Assembly (NCBI GenBank): GCA_027623235.1
Contig: JAQBVJ010000021.1
Location: 1-64,000 of the forward strand
Direction: 5' to 3'
Length of the DNA stretch: 64,000 nt
DNA from: Planctomycetota bacterium
GTDB lineage: Bacteria > Planctomycetota > Planctomycetia > Planctomycetales > Planctomycetaceae
The translations under genes were made by a program, and so were the position numbers. Positions 43,745 to 52,916 of the stretch are shown piece after piece (position 1 is the first letter of the stretch; the number at the start of each line of letters is the position of its first letter). The notes under the pieces are model-generated. The model ran no database searches, was not told where the DNA came from, and saw only the letters and a program-made list of their open reading frames with translations.

Positions 43745-44773
43745 TAAGTCTGTTCCAAATAGCGAGCGGAGGTACTGTCAGGTTGCAAAGCAGGCAACCG
43801 CAGGTTTTCTGTCAGGAGCGCCAAAACAGCGGGAAGGCACTGATGAATCTGAAGTCGATCTCGGACAGATCGCGCAGTGCAGCGACGCTTCAAGAGCGCA
43901 CTGAAATGCCGAATCATTCTGTCAGGAGTTTTCCTCATACAACGGCTCGGCCGAAAGTTGAGGGAATTCAATTCCCGGTTGGAACCCTGCCCACAGCAGG
44001 ACCATTGCCCGGGAGTTCGGTGAGCCCCCGTGCTGATTTCAACCCGGCATTACAGAGCAGGGCCGAACACGGCGACACGAAACACGTCCTCGACCAACCC
44101 GAAAGATGACGACACCCGTCTGGAAAACGGGCAGTGTGTCCCGACGGACACAGTCAAAACGAATCGGTCAACCGCTCTGAAAACTTACCACTCGACACTG
44201 CCAATGCAGTTTCAACGGTGGACGAGTCGAAGGCCGGAATGAGCACCCTGCGAGCTGAATGAATTGAACACGCAGGAGAGCAGAATACGAAACCGGGTCC
44301 TTCGAAAGCACAGTGACAAGGGAAGCGGATGGCTACTCCAGGTCGCTCCTGACGAGCCGGCGAAGCAGGAAACCTCGCGAGCAGAAACGCCAGAGTCAGT
44401 TGTGGAGAAAACCCCGTTAAGAAGAAGTCTCTTGTGAGAAATCTCCGATTTGGAGCGATCAGTCGCAAGCGATGCGGACTGAATGAGAAGCCATCACAAC
44501 TCAGCGGTCGGGAAACATCTTACCCTTCGTGAGGATTGTGTCAATTCAACTCTTCGGATCGAAGGCAAATCAACTTCAGTCGAAACGGGCGAATCTGGAA
44601 ATGTCGTCAGAATCCGCGCGGTCCTCACCTCACAGTTCGACAAGACCCGCCCGCTGAGGTTCGGAGTTTTCTCGTCGTCCGAAGCGAACAATCTCCCAAA
44701 AGGCTCATTCCTCGTGCGGTGAACCCGGAAGTCTCTGCGACTCGCCCGCCGCTCTGTGAAAATTCCTCCTCGA
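43745..44773 (-). other. 1-kb gap upstream of rho
   Basis: No ORF here looks real. It separates two minus-strand genes, so it holds the end of the FAD-oxidoreductase transcript and the promoter or long leader of rho. A small hairpin (GGTTGC 43781-43786 with GCAACC 43794-43799) lies about 40 nt before the rho start. Otherwise nothing was recognised. Confidence 0.5.
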
Positions 44774-46885
44774 TCAATTCCTGCCCGAAGGGCTCTTTAA
44801 TGACCCCTCCGGTTTCACCGCGACAAACTGCACGGCATCCGCAATGACATATCCGTTCGTTTTCGTATTGCTGATTTCCACAGTCACTTTCCCGGCGAGA
44901 TGCAGTCGCCCGACCGACGTAAAGAGCCCGTCGATTTTTGGCTTCTCTTTCTGGTTCAGCACGAATCGATGTTTCTCGCGACCGGCCGTGACGGTGACCG
45001 GGACGTTCGTGGCGCGATTGGGATTCGGGGCGTACGACAGTCGAATCTCGTACGTGCCTGGTTTCAGTTCTGTCGAGAACCGGACGGACATGTTGCCTTT
45101 CCCCTCGTTCCCGTCGTGAAGGTAGGCCCGCTCGACATAGCTGGGCACGGAGGTGCTGGGGCTCCAGCCACCGATCTTTTCCGCATCGGCGTCGTCGATC
45201 ACGATGCCTTCCAGCGAGGCCGCCATCACGACGATCTTCGGTGCGGCTTCCGGCGGCAGGTCGAGCACCTGACCATCGGCGAGCAGTCGCTTCCGCAGTG
45301 CGGCATACTCGACATCCTGAACGCGCTGTCCATTTTTCATCGCGATCGAAGCAGCCGTCGCAGCGGACTGGCCGAGCACCATGAAGACGGGCTCCATGCG
45401 AATCGATCCGTACGCGATGTGCGAAGCGGAAATGCAGACCGGCACAAGCAGATTCTCGGCCTCGCCCTTCCTCGGCACGATTGACTGATAGCTGATCATG
45501 TACGGCCCGCCGGGTGATTCCTGCACGTCTCCTTCGTTCTGGACGAATCCTTTTTCGGTGACGTAGCGCTGGCAGTTGTGTGAGTCCATGTTGTACGAGC
45601 CCAGGCCGACGGAGTCTTCGCACTTCCGCACGCGGCGACAGTCGAGCTCCGTCATGACGTAATCGCTTTTCATTCGTCGCGCCTCGCGAACGTACATCTG
45701 GTGAGGCCAGTTGCCGTTGTCGACGAACTCGTCTTTGGCGAGTCCCCAGACGCTCATCGATTTCCGAATCGACTCCGGTACGCGCGGGTGATTGCTGAGC
45801 GTCCACATCAGGCCTTTCTGGTAGACCTCGTGCCGACGAATAATCGCTTCCCGCTCGGCATAGCTGGCAGTCGGGTAGTCGTAGTTCATCCCGATGAAGT
45901 CAGTCGAAACCGCACAGTTGTTGTTCGTGTCGGTTTTTTCGTTGGGCATCATGTCCGGCTTGAGCGGCAGCCGAAGGTCGCCCGCCTCAAAGTTCCGCAG
46001 CAGTAGTTCGTGCTGCTTCTCGTCGTAGCCGTCCGGTCTGGGAAACGGCACGCGATTCTCCGGCACGTTCGACATGCACATCCGGAAGCAGTAAGCCTGA
46101 ATCCGGTCATCGCCGCTACCGTCTGTTCCGGACCTGCCACGGTCGAGCCCAGGCAGCAGACCGCTCTTCGATTCGCCCGGCACGACAAACGGATCGACGT
46201 CGACAACGAAGCGGTGCATGTGGTTGTTGAGCCTTTTCTGGATTCCGTTAATCGTCTCGCCGTAATCCGAATTCGCTTCGCGCCCGACAGAGAAGCTCAC
46301 GCCAGCCGTCGCGAGAAGGTCACCCTCATAAGTCGCGTCAATAAACATCCGGCCACGATAAGTGTTTCCGCTTTCCGTCGTGATCGCGATGATCGTGCGG
46401 TTCTTCGAGGCGACTCCCGTCTCCCGGTTGAGACGCTCGCCCTTAACGACGGTCACTCCGGCACCGTTGAGCAACTTCACATAAATCGCCTCCGCGACTT
46501 TCGGCTCGAACGTCCACATCGCGTCTTCGTTCGCGCGGTAGCGGTCGTTGGCCTCGCGCTTTCCGAACGGCCACGACTTCGGATCGTCGTAGTGCTTCTT
46601 GACGAGCTGATAAAATTCACGCGAAACGCCACCGATCGCGTCTTTTCGGCCTGAGTCCGTCCAGCCCAGGCCGCCGCTCGTGAGCCCTCCCAGGTGCTGG
46701 CCCGGCTCAATCACAATCGCCGAGTGCCCCATTCGAGTCGCTTGAATCGCTGCCGCAATGCCGGCCGAAGTGCCACCGTAGATGACGACGTCGTGTGTCG
46801 AGTCTGCAGCCTGTGCCCGCAGCGGCGACAACAGAAGCGCAGCCATCGCAACAAGGCCGAAAGTGGTTCGCATGGGAATTCTCAT
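44774..46885 (-). CDS. Exported FAD-dependent oxidoreductase with C-terminal golvesin/xanthan-lyase-type domain
   Basis: A protein of about 703 residues from the chosen ATG. A signal peptide (TTFGLVAMAALLLSPLRAQA) is followed by an FAD-binding motif, DVVIYGGTSAGIAAAIQATRMG, and GQHLGGLTSGGLGWTDSG. This is the planctomycete/Verrucomicrobia FAD-dependent oxidoreductase group. The C-terminal 130 residues (GTYEIRLSYAPNPNRATNVPVTV and VTVEISNTKTNGYVIADAVQFV) match the golvesin/xanthan-lyase-like beta domain, possibly carbohydrate-binding. It probably oxidises an extracytoplasmic sugar or polysaccharide unit. A GTG at 46984 would add 33 residues ahead of the signal peptide and is considered less likely. 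Confidence 0.85.
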   Translation of the reverse strand: MRIPMRTTFGLVAMAALLLSPLRAQAADSTHDVVIYGGTSAGIAAAIQATRMGHSAIVIEPGQHLGGLTSGGLGWTDSGRKDAIGGVSREFYQLVKKHYDDPKSWPFGKREANDRYRANEDAMWTFEPKVAEAIYVKLLNGAGVTVVKGERLNRETGVASKNRTIIAITTESGNTYRGRMFIDATYEGDLLATAGVSFSVGREANSDYGETINGIQKRLNNHMHRFVVDVDPFVVPGESKSGLLPGLDRGRSGTDGSGDDRIQAYCFRMCMSNVPENRVPFPRPDGYDEKQHELLLRNFEAGDLRLPLKPDMMPNEKTDTNNNCAVSTDFIGMNYDYPTASYAEREAIIRRHEVYQKGLMWTLSNHPRVPESIRKSMSVWGLAKDEFVDNGNWPHQMYVREARRMKSDYVMTELDCRRVRKCEDSVGLGSYNMDSHNCQRYVTEKGFVQNEGDVQESPGGPYMISYQSIVPRKGEAENLLVPVCISASHIAYGSIRMEPVFMVLGQSAATAASIAMKNGQRVQDVEYAALRKRLLADGQVLDLPPEAAPKIVVMAASLEGIVIDDADAEKIGGWSPSTSVPSYVERAYLHDGNEGKGNMSVRFSTELKPGTYEIRLSYAPNPNRATNVPVTVTAGREKHRFVLNQKEKPKIDGLFTSVGRLHLAGKVTVEISNTKTNGYVIADAVQFVAVKPEGSLKSPSGRN

Positions 46886-47160
46886 CGAGAAGGAACAAGG
46901 AAGAGAAAGCAGTTGAAGGCAGGAAATCCAAACCAGCCTGAAGCAGGATCCGGGAAGAACTCTCAACTTTCCAGCGTGTCTCACGAAGTGACCGGCACGA
47001 CGACCTGCTGCGCTCTCTTTTGCACCGGCAGCCAGATGTGAAGCATGCTACAGACCAGGACTGGCCACCGGGCGATATTGCGTTTTCCCGTGGCGAAGAG
47101 TCAACTCCCCTTCGCCATTCAGGAAGCTGGCAGGTTTGCCCGATCATTTCGGAGAGATGA

Positions 47161-48333
47161 GTGACCGACGACGCTGACTCTGCTCATTCTGAATCGACTC
47201 CGACTGAGGCTTCGCGCGGCCGGAAAATCGGGCTCGCGCTGCTGGGAGTCGCGCTGCTGACGGGTCTCGTCCTGGCGTACTTTTTTCTGTCGATCGACTT
47301 TCTCGCATCGCAGGAAACAAAACTGAGGCAGGGCTACGCGGAAGCTCCGGCACTCGTTCTTGCCGCGGCCTTTCTGATTTACGTCATTGCGACCGGACTG
47401 TCTCTGCCCGGTGCGGCGATCATGACTCTTGTCATCGGCTGGTTCTTCGGTTTCTGGCGAGCCTTCATTCTGGTGAGCTTCGCCTCGACGGCCGGTGCAA
47501 CGCTCGCCTTCCTTCTGAGCCGCTATTTCCTGCGCGATTCCATCCAGAATCGGTTCGGGGAACATTTGAAGAAGTTCAACGAGGCCCTCGACCGCGAGGG
47601 AGCGTTTTACCTTTTCACACTGAGACTGATTCCGGCCGTTCCGTTTTTCGTGATCAACGTCGTCATGGGACTGACAAAGATTCGCACGGCGACTTACTGG
47701 TGGGTCAGTCAGGTCGGGATGCTGGCCGGAACCTGCGTTTACGTTTACGCCGGCACGACGATCCCCAGCCTCAGCCAGATCGCCGACCCGTCGCTGCTTC
47801 GAGTGACCGACATTTCCGACTGGACATCTTTCAAGTCGAAGTTGCGAGAACCAAAGCTCCACATGCCCGCCGCATTACTTCACGAATGGCTGACGAAAGA
47901 AGAACGAGCGTGCCTCGATGACGAACTGACGCCGGAGTCGAAGCTGCAACTGGTTCGTGGGATCAACCGGGTTCTGGCAGAACGAAACTTTGCTTTGAGG
48001 CCGCCGTTCAACGGTGCACCATTCTTGCTCGGACCAAAGCCGGACCACAGCCGCGAATCTGCGCCACCTCTCAAAGTGGAAAACGAGGACGTGTTCGCCG
48101 CAAAATTCCTGGAGCCAGACGATTCGAAGAGTGTTCGACGCCAGGTCACGGCGATCAACCGATCCGTCCTCGTGCTCAACATTCCGGAAGTCCTGCCACC
48201 GCAACCGATTCTCAGCAAACAGTTGCTGCTGGCGTTCGCGCTGCTCGGGCTGTTTCCGTTAATCGTGAAAAAACTCATGAGCCGCTTCCGACCGGCTGAT
48301 CCCGCCTCAACCTCTGAGCGGACTTCCTCATGA
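47161..48333 (+). CDS. TVP38/TMEM64 (VTT-domain) membrane protein with unusual C-terminal extension
   Basis: A 390-residue membrane protein. An N-terminal helix (IGLALLGVALLTGLVLAYFFL) precedes the VTT/SNARE-associated domain (about residues 60-215) with GLSLPGAAIMTLVIGWFFGFW and the signature TLRLIPAVPFFVINVVMGLTKI. Family members are thought to be lipid scramblases or transporters. A soluble insert of about 150 residues (220-370) with no recognised fold is followed by one more helix (LLLAFALLGLFPLIV), which is unusual. Initiation is at GTG with GGAGAG upstream. It is divergent from the FAD-oxidoreductase gene. Confidence 0.82.
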   Translation: MTDDADSAHSESTPTEASRGRKIGLALLGVALLTGLVLAYFFLSIDFLASQETKLRQGYAEAPALVLAAAFLIYVIATGLSLPGAAIMTLVIGWFFGFWRAFILVSFASTAGATLAFLLSRYFLRDSIQNRFGEHLKKFNEALDREGAFYLFTLRLIPAVPFFVINVVMGLTKIRTATYWWVSQVGMLAGTCVYVYAGTTIPSLSQIADPSLLRVTDISDWTSFKSKLREPKLHMPAALLHEWLTKEERACLDDELTPESKLQLVRGINRVLAERNFALRPPFNGAPFLLGPKPDHSRESAPPLKVENEDVFAAKFLEPDDSKSVRRQVTAINRSVLVLNIPEVLPPQPILSKQLLLAFALLGLFPLIVKKLMSRFRPADPASTSERTSS

Positions 48334-48391
48334 ACCGCCGGGATGAATCAAGAGTGTCCGCTTCACTCGGAAGGAGCGAGACTCGGACTGC

Positions 48392-48628
48392 TTATCCGGC
48401 CCGTTGAGCCATCTGGCTCTGCGATTCCTCGTCGAACTGACACTGGCCGTTTTCGATGATGGTCTGCCAGTCGATTCCCTCACGGCGGCAGATGTGCATC
48501 GCGTCGGCCACGATCTGCGTCAGAGCGTCCGGGATCGCGTTGCCGGCCAGGCCGTCGCCGATCCAGGTGTAGTGTCGGGAGCGAATAATTCCGTCGATGC
48601 GCTGGGGCCAGTTCTGCCGGGCGACCAT
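48392..48628 (-). CDS. Small conserved protein of unknown function
   Basis: A 78-residue soluble protein beginning MVARQNWPQRIDGIIRSR, with ALTQIVADAMHICRREGIDW in the middle and an acidic Gln/Ser-rich C-terminus. I do not recognise a family. The start at 48628 is fixed by a strong AAGGAGA site 6 nt upstream. An upstream extension has no such site. The high-quality initiation signal supports a real gene. It is convergent with the VTT-domain gene. Confidence 0.6.
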   Translation of the reverse strand: MVARQNWPQRIDGIIRSRHYTWIGDGLAGNAIPDALTQIVADAMHICRREGIDWQTIIENGQCQFDEESQSQMAQRAG

Positions 48629-48938
48629 GGCGATCTCCTTGAGATGAGAAATGAGATGCCGCTTACAGGTCCGAGTGGACCGCAATGAGATGAGAGGTTG
48701 AGTCTACGCAAAGTAAAAACCGTAACCACCTCAGTTTTTCCCAGCGGATGCAGATTGAGGTGGAATGCGGCAAGCCGTGCCGCGAGTCATTGAACGGCGT
48801 CACGGCACCGCGTGAACGATGAAGACAGGCAGGGAGCCTCGCGTCAGGTCCCTGCCGATTCGTACCATCCCTGCGCCAAATCTTCTCGGCAGGGAAGTGC
48901 TGCGAGACGTTCCTCAACAGTTTTGCCTGGAGATCCCC
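48629..48938. other. Divergent gap between the small protein and Gfo/Idh genes
   Basis: 310 bp with no supported ORF. It should hold both promoters. No clear operator was found. Confidence 0.4.
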
Positions 48939-50240
48939 ATGACAACACGTCGAAGTTTCCTGACTCAATCCGCCGCCGGAACGCTCGCTGTTGCGGCACC
49001 TGCTCTCCTTCAGGCTGCGGACTCGAAGCGGGTCGTCGTGGGAGTGATCGGACCTGGCGGAATGGGGATGAGCCATGTTCGCAATCTGGCCAGGCGGAGC
49101 GACGTGGAAATCGCCTGGGTCTGCGACGTCGATCGCAATCGGCTTGCGGCCGCGGCCTCTCACGTCGAAACAGAAACCGGGAAGGGGCCGCAGTCCACGG
49201 GCGACCTGAGAAAAGTGCTCGACGATTCGCGAGTCGACGCCGTCTTCATCGCCACGCCGGATCACTGGCACGCTCCCGCCGCGATCCTGGCACTCGATGC
49301 CGGCAAGCATGTTTACGTGGAGAAACCGTGCTGCCACAACGTTCGCGAGGGACGGTTGATGGCCGACGCGGTGAAGCGGTCCGGTAAGGTGCTTCAGGTG
49401 GGCACTCAAAGTCGCAGCACCGAGTTCGTGGCCGAAGCGGTTCAGAGAATTCGTGAAGGCGAAATCGGCGAAGTCCTCGTTGCGAAAGCCTGGAACAGCC
49501 AGCGACGCGGTTCGATCGGCAAGTCGGAAGCGACCGCGCCACCCGATTATCTCGACTTCGACAACTGGACGGGACCGGCTCCGAAAGTTCCTTATCGGAA
49601 AAATCTGCTGCACGGCGTGTGGCGATGGTGGCACGACTTCGGCTGTGGAGACATCGGCAACGACGGAGTTCACGATATCGATGTTGCCGTCTGGGGCCTC
49701 GGCGTGACCGGGCATCCGACGCGGGCGACGTGTTTCGGCGGGAAATACTTTTTTGACGACGACCAGCAGTTTCCGGACACGCAGTACGCTCAGTTTGAGT
49801 ACGCCGGCAGCGGCTCGTCAAAAACGAAGCAGCTGATTTTCGAGCAGCGAATCTGGTCGCCGTACCGCCTGGAAGGTTACGAAAACGGAGCGTCGTTCTA
49901 CGGCACGAACGGCTGCCTCGTCATGGGACACACGACGGGCTACCGGCTTTACGGGCCGAAGGACAAGTTACTTGCTGAGCGGACGGGCCAGGCGGATCTG
50001 GTCGCTCACCACCAGAACTTTTTCGACAGCGTGCGCGGTGACGCGAAACCAAACGCGAGCATTCAGGTCGGACATCTCTCAGCCACGCTTGTCCACCTGG
50101 CAAACATCGCCGCGCGGACCGGACGCGTGCTCAACTTCGACCCGGAGAAAGAACAGATTGCCGACGACGCTCAGTCGAACGGGATGCTCCATCGCCGATA
50201 CGAGCCCGGGCACTGGGCCGTGCCGAAAAACGCTGGCTGA
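48939..50240 (+). CDS. Gfo/Idh/MocA family oxidoreductase (Tat-exported)
   Basis: A 433-residue enzyme, the second of this family here. A Tat signal (TTRRSFLTQSAAGTLAVAAP) is followed by the Rossmann motif VVVGVIGPGGMGMSHV and CDVD. The catalytic EKP motif is in HVYVEKPCCHN, with the GCGDIGNDGVHDIDVAVWGL region supplying the usual His/Asp. It is distinct in sequence from the 14872-16179 copy. Substrate is unknown. The ATG at 48939 is chosen because a TGGAG site and the Tat signal begin there; an in-frame upstream start has neither. Confidence 0.88.
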   Translation: MTTRRSFLTQSAAGTLAVAAPALLQAADSKRVVVGVIGPGGMGMSHVRNLARRSDVEIAWVCDVDRNRLAAAASHVETETGKGPQSTGDLRKVLDDSRVDAVFIATPDHWHAPAAILALDAGKHVYVEKPCCHNVREGRLMADAVKRSGKVLQVGTQSRSTEFVAEAVQRIREGEIGEVLVAKAWNSQRRGSIGKSEATAPPDYLDFDNWTGPAPKVPYRKNLLHGVWRWWHDFGCGDIGNDGVHDIDVAVWGLGVTGHPTRATCFGGKYFFDDDQQFPDTQYAQFEYAGSGSSKTKQLIFEQRIWSPYRLEGYENGASFYGTNGCLVMGHTTGYRLYGPKDKLLAERTGQADLVAHHQNFFDSVRGDAKPNASIQVGHLSATLVHLANIAARTGRVLNFDPEKEQIADDAQSNGMLHRRYEPGHWAVPKNAG

Positions 50241-50370
50241 ATCGTCCTGCAGTTCCGCGTACAGAAACGGCCGGTTGAATCTACTTCACGAAAAATCACG
50301 CCCCTGGGGTTCTTGCCACACACGTCGTGGCCTGGATTCGAACTCAACCTCTGCCGCACGTCCCGCTGGG

Positions 50371-52143
50371 CTACTTGTCAGTTCGCTTGATCTCGCCGCT
50401 GGTGTATTTCTGCCAGTAAGACTTGAGGTCTCCGGCAACGCCTCCTGAGAGCATCAGCAGTCCGATGATATTCGGGAAAGCCATCCCCAGAATCATCAGG
50501 TCTCCGAACTCCAGCACGTTCGTTGCCGAGACGATCGAGCCCAGGAAAACGAACGCCAGGAAAATCACCCGGTACACCATCGACGAGTTGTCGCCGAAGA
50601 GGTACGCCCAGCACCGCTCGCCATAGTACGACCAGGAAATCATCGTCGAGTAAGCAAACAGAGCGACGGCCAGAGCCAGAACAAAACGGAAATAGGGAAT
50701 CTGCCGGTCCATCGCCATGGACGTGAGTCGGGCTCCCTTGTCGGCGGGGATTGTCGCGAGCATCGCTGCGGCATCCTCTTCGGCGATCTCTTCGCCGGCA
50801 ACCTGCAGCGCCAGCCTGACGGGAACGGTCTTGCTGGCGTCTTTGGGATCCGGCTCAAAGTCGACCGCGTACGCTCCGGAAATGATGATCACCAGAGCGG
50901 TCATCGTGCAGACCACGATGGTGTCAATAAACGGTTCGAGCAGAGCAACGATGCCTTCCCGGACCGGGTACTCCGTCTTTGCAGCCGAATGCGCGATGGC
51001 CGCCGAGCCGACGCCGGCCTCGTTCGAGAAGGCAGCCCGTTTGAAGCCGATGACCAGAACGCCGATCAGGCCACCGTAGGCCGCCTGGGGAGAAAATGCT
51101 CCTGCGAATATCGCCATGAGTGCTTCCGGCACTTTTCCGGCATTCATGCCGATGATGATGGCCGCCGCAAGAACATAGACGCCACACATCAGCGGGACGA
51201 TTTTCTCGGCGACTCGAGCGATCGACTTAATCCCGCCAATGATCACGATGCCGACGCCGACCATCATGACCAGTCCATAAATCCAACGGTGGTTCTGCAA
51301 CCCGGGGATTGTTTCCGCGACCGCGTCGAGTGACTGATTCACTTGAAACGCGCATCCACCGCCAAACGACCCGCCGATGCACAGCACGGCAAAGACGACG
51401 GCCAGGACTTTTCCGAATCCGCTGAAGCCCATTTCGGCGAGGCCCTTGGACAGGTAGAACATGGCTCCGCCCATCACTCGACCGTCGGGTCGGACTTCGC
51501 GGTACTTTTGTCCGAGCGTGCATTCGACAAATTTCGAGGACATTCCCAGGAACCCGGCAACGATCATCCAGAATGCCGCGCCGGGTCCGCCGGTAGCGAT
51601 CGCGATCGCCACGCCGGCGATGTTTCCCAGTCCGACCGTCGCCGACAGCGCCGCCGTGAGCGCTTGAAAATGGCTGACCTCGCCTTTTTCTTCGCTGTCC
51701 TTGCTGTCGTACTTTCCGGCCGTCACGAGGATCGCGTGCTTGAAGCCGCGAAAATTGATGAAGCCCATTCGAACGGTAAAGAACACGGCTCCCACGACGA
51801 GCCACAAGACGGCCAGCGGGACGGTTCCACCCACTTTGTAGAACATGACGGACGCGAGAACTTTGTTGACCTGACCAAACGCGTTATTGATCGTCCCCTG
51901 AATCCCGTCGTCTTTTTTCTCTGCTGAGGGTGCCGGAGGTTTCTCCGGAGCGGCCGCCTTTCCAGTGGCTTCTTCCTCGGTCGGTCCGACGCTTGCGGCT
52001 TCGTCGTCTTTCGCTGTCTCGCCCGCTTGACCTCCGGTCGGGGGAGCCGCGTCCTGTGCCCAAACGGAGGGGGCCGACATCGAACAGACGGCCAGCAGGA
52101 CAACCAGCAGCAACGACCACAGACGGTTTTCGACTCGCAACAT
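50371..52143 (-). CDS. Alanine/glycine:cation symporter (AGCS family) with N-terminal extension
   Basis: A 590-residue transporter. Residues 1-28 look like a cleavable signal peptide (LLLVVLLAVCSMSAPSVWA). They are followed by about 70 residues rich in Glu, Ala and Pro, unlike ordinary AGCS proteins, which start directly with helix 1. The AGCS core has TAALSATVGLGNIAGVAIAIATGGPGAAFWM, VECTLGQKYRE and GFKRAAFSNEAGVGSAAIAHSAA. A soluble insertion of about 60 residues (DFEPDPKDASKTVP...) interrupts the last helices. It should import small amino acids with Na+. The ATG at 52143 has a GGAGAAGAG site. Confidence 0.88.
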   Translation of the reverse strand: MLRVENRLWSLLLVVLLAVCSMSAPSVWAQDAAPPTGGQAGETAKDDEAASVGPTEEEATGKAAAPEKPPAPSAEKKDDGIQGTINNAFGQVNKVLASVMFYKVGGTVPLAVLWLVVGAVFFTVRMGFINFRGFKHAILVTAGKYDSKDSEEKGEVSHFQALTAALSATVGLGNIAGVAIAIATGGPGAAFWMIVAGFLGMSSKFVECTLGQKYREVRPDGRVMGGAMFYLSKGLAEMGFSGFGKVLAVVFAVLCIGGSFGGGCAFQVNQSLDAVAETIPGLQNHRWIYGLVMMVGVGIVIIGGIKSIARVAEKIVPLMCGVYVLAAAIIIGMNAGKVPEALMAIFAGAFSPQAAYGGLIGVLVIGFKRAAFSNEAGVGSAAIAHSAAKTEYPVREGIVALLEPFIDTIVVCTMTALVIIISGAYAVDFEPDPKDASKTVPVRLALQVAGEEIAEEDAAAMLATIPADKGARLTSMAMDRQIPYFRFVLALAVALFAYSTMISWSYYGERCWAYLFGDNSSMVYRVIFLAFVFLGSIVSATNVLEFGDLMILGMAFPNIIGLLMLSGGVAGDLKSYWQKYTSGEIKRTDK

Positions 52144-52300
52144 TCTCTTCTCCGGCCGGTTGGGTCTGGGAGGCGTGAGCTCTCTCGTTTTGAGGCGGGC
52201 ATGGTAGCGTCCGTCTGGAACGCCGAAAACTGCGAGCTCCTTTTGACGACAGCATTCACCAGGTGGTATTCTCGAAGTCTCTTGTTCCTGGAGACTGCCG

Positions 52301-52534
52301 ATGACCGTCACCAGACAACAGCTCGACAGCTTTCATCGGTTTGCGTCAGAGCAGATTCGGTTGCAGCCGGCGGCGTCTCTTGATGAGTTGCTTGACCAGT
52401 GGCGTCGAGAAGCCGAGCAGACCGAGGCAGTTGCCGATATTCAGCAGGGGCTTCAGGATTACGCGGACGGGAAAGCGCGTCATGTCGCCGAGGCCTTTGC
52501 TGACGTTCGGCACCGCACGGGACTGACGGAGTGA
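52301..52534 (+). CDS. Probable type II antitoxin
   Basis: A 77-residue acidic, helical protein (QQLDSFHRFASEQI, SLDELLDQWRREAEQ). This layout is typical of small antitoxins paired with ParE/RelE toxins. It begins at an ATG with a GGAG site. Its stop overlaps the GTG of the next gene (GTGA), the usual arrangement for co-translated toxin-antitoxin pairs. The antitoxin is intact although the partner appears frameshifted. Confidence 0.7.
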   Translation: MTVTRQQLDSFHRFASEQIRLQPAASLDELLDQWRREAEQTEAVADIQQGLQDYADGKARHVAEAFADVRHRTGLTE

Positions 52535-52855
52535 ATTACCGCGTCCTCGTACTTCCGCGAGCAGGCGACCAACTCGTGGCTTCCGCCCAGTGGTGGTCCG
52601 AGCGCCACTCCAGTGTCGAGGCGATTCGGTGGCTCGATGGGTTCAGGACGGCACTCGAAGGGCTTTGCGTCGACCCGGAACGCCTGCCGCTTGCCCGCGA
52701 AGATCAGTTCTTTCCATTTACCGTTCGACAGTTAACTTTACGGGTCCGGCAGGAAGAAGACACATCGAGCATTGTTCGAGGTCCGCGACGACGAGGTTCT
52801 TGTTTTCGCAGTTCGGCATCTTCACCAGCGTGACGTTTCTCCTGAAGATGATTGA
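52531..52855 (+). pseudogene. ParE/RelE-family toxin, frameshifted
   Basis: The frame starting at GTG 52531 encodes RVLVLPRAGDQLVASAQWW and continues to FPFTVRQLT, a normal ParE/RelE N-terminal two thirds. It then leaves the family. The typical C-terminus YGSGRKKTHRALFEVRDDEVLVFAVRHLHQRDVSPED is present in another frame to a stop at 52853-52855. One extra T in ACTTTACGG near 52736-52744 would explain the shift. Without it the toxin would be 107 residues, a normal size. Either a real inactivating mutation or a sequence error is possible. Confidence 0.8.
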
Positions 52856-52916
52856 GATGTCGCTGTCTGCGGTCTATCGTGCCCGCTCACGCCCCGCAAA
52901 CTGCGAATGGCTCGAA

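Noticed and set aside
43086-43904. 272-codon plus-strand frame rich in Pro/Arg/Ser
   Set aside because: Antisense shadow of the low-complexity N-terminus of Rho.
50321-50370. tRNA-like 3' end (TTCGAATCC-type T loop on the minus strand)
   Set aside because: The T-stem does not pair, no anticodon or D arm can be drawn upstream, and no CCA follows.
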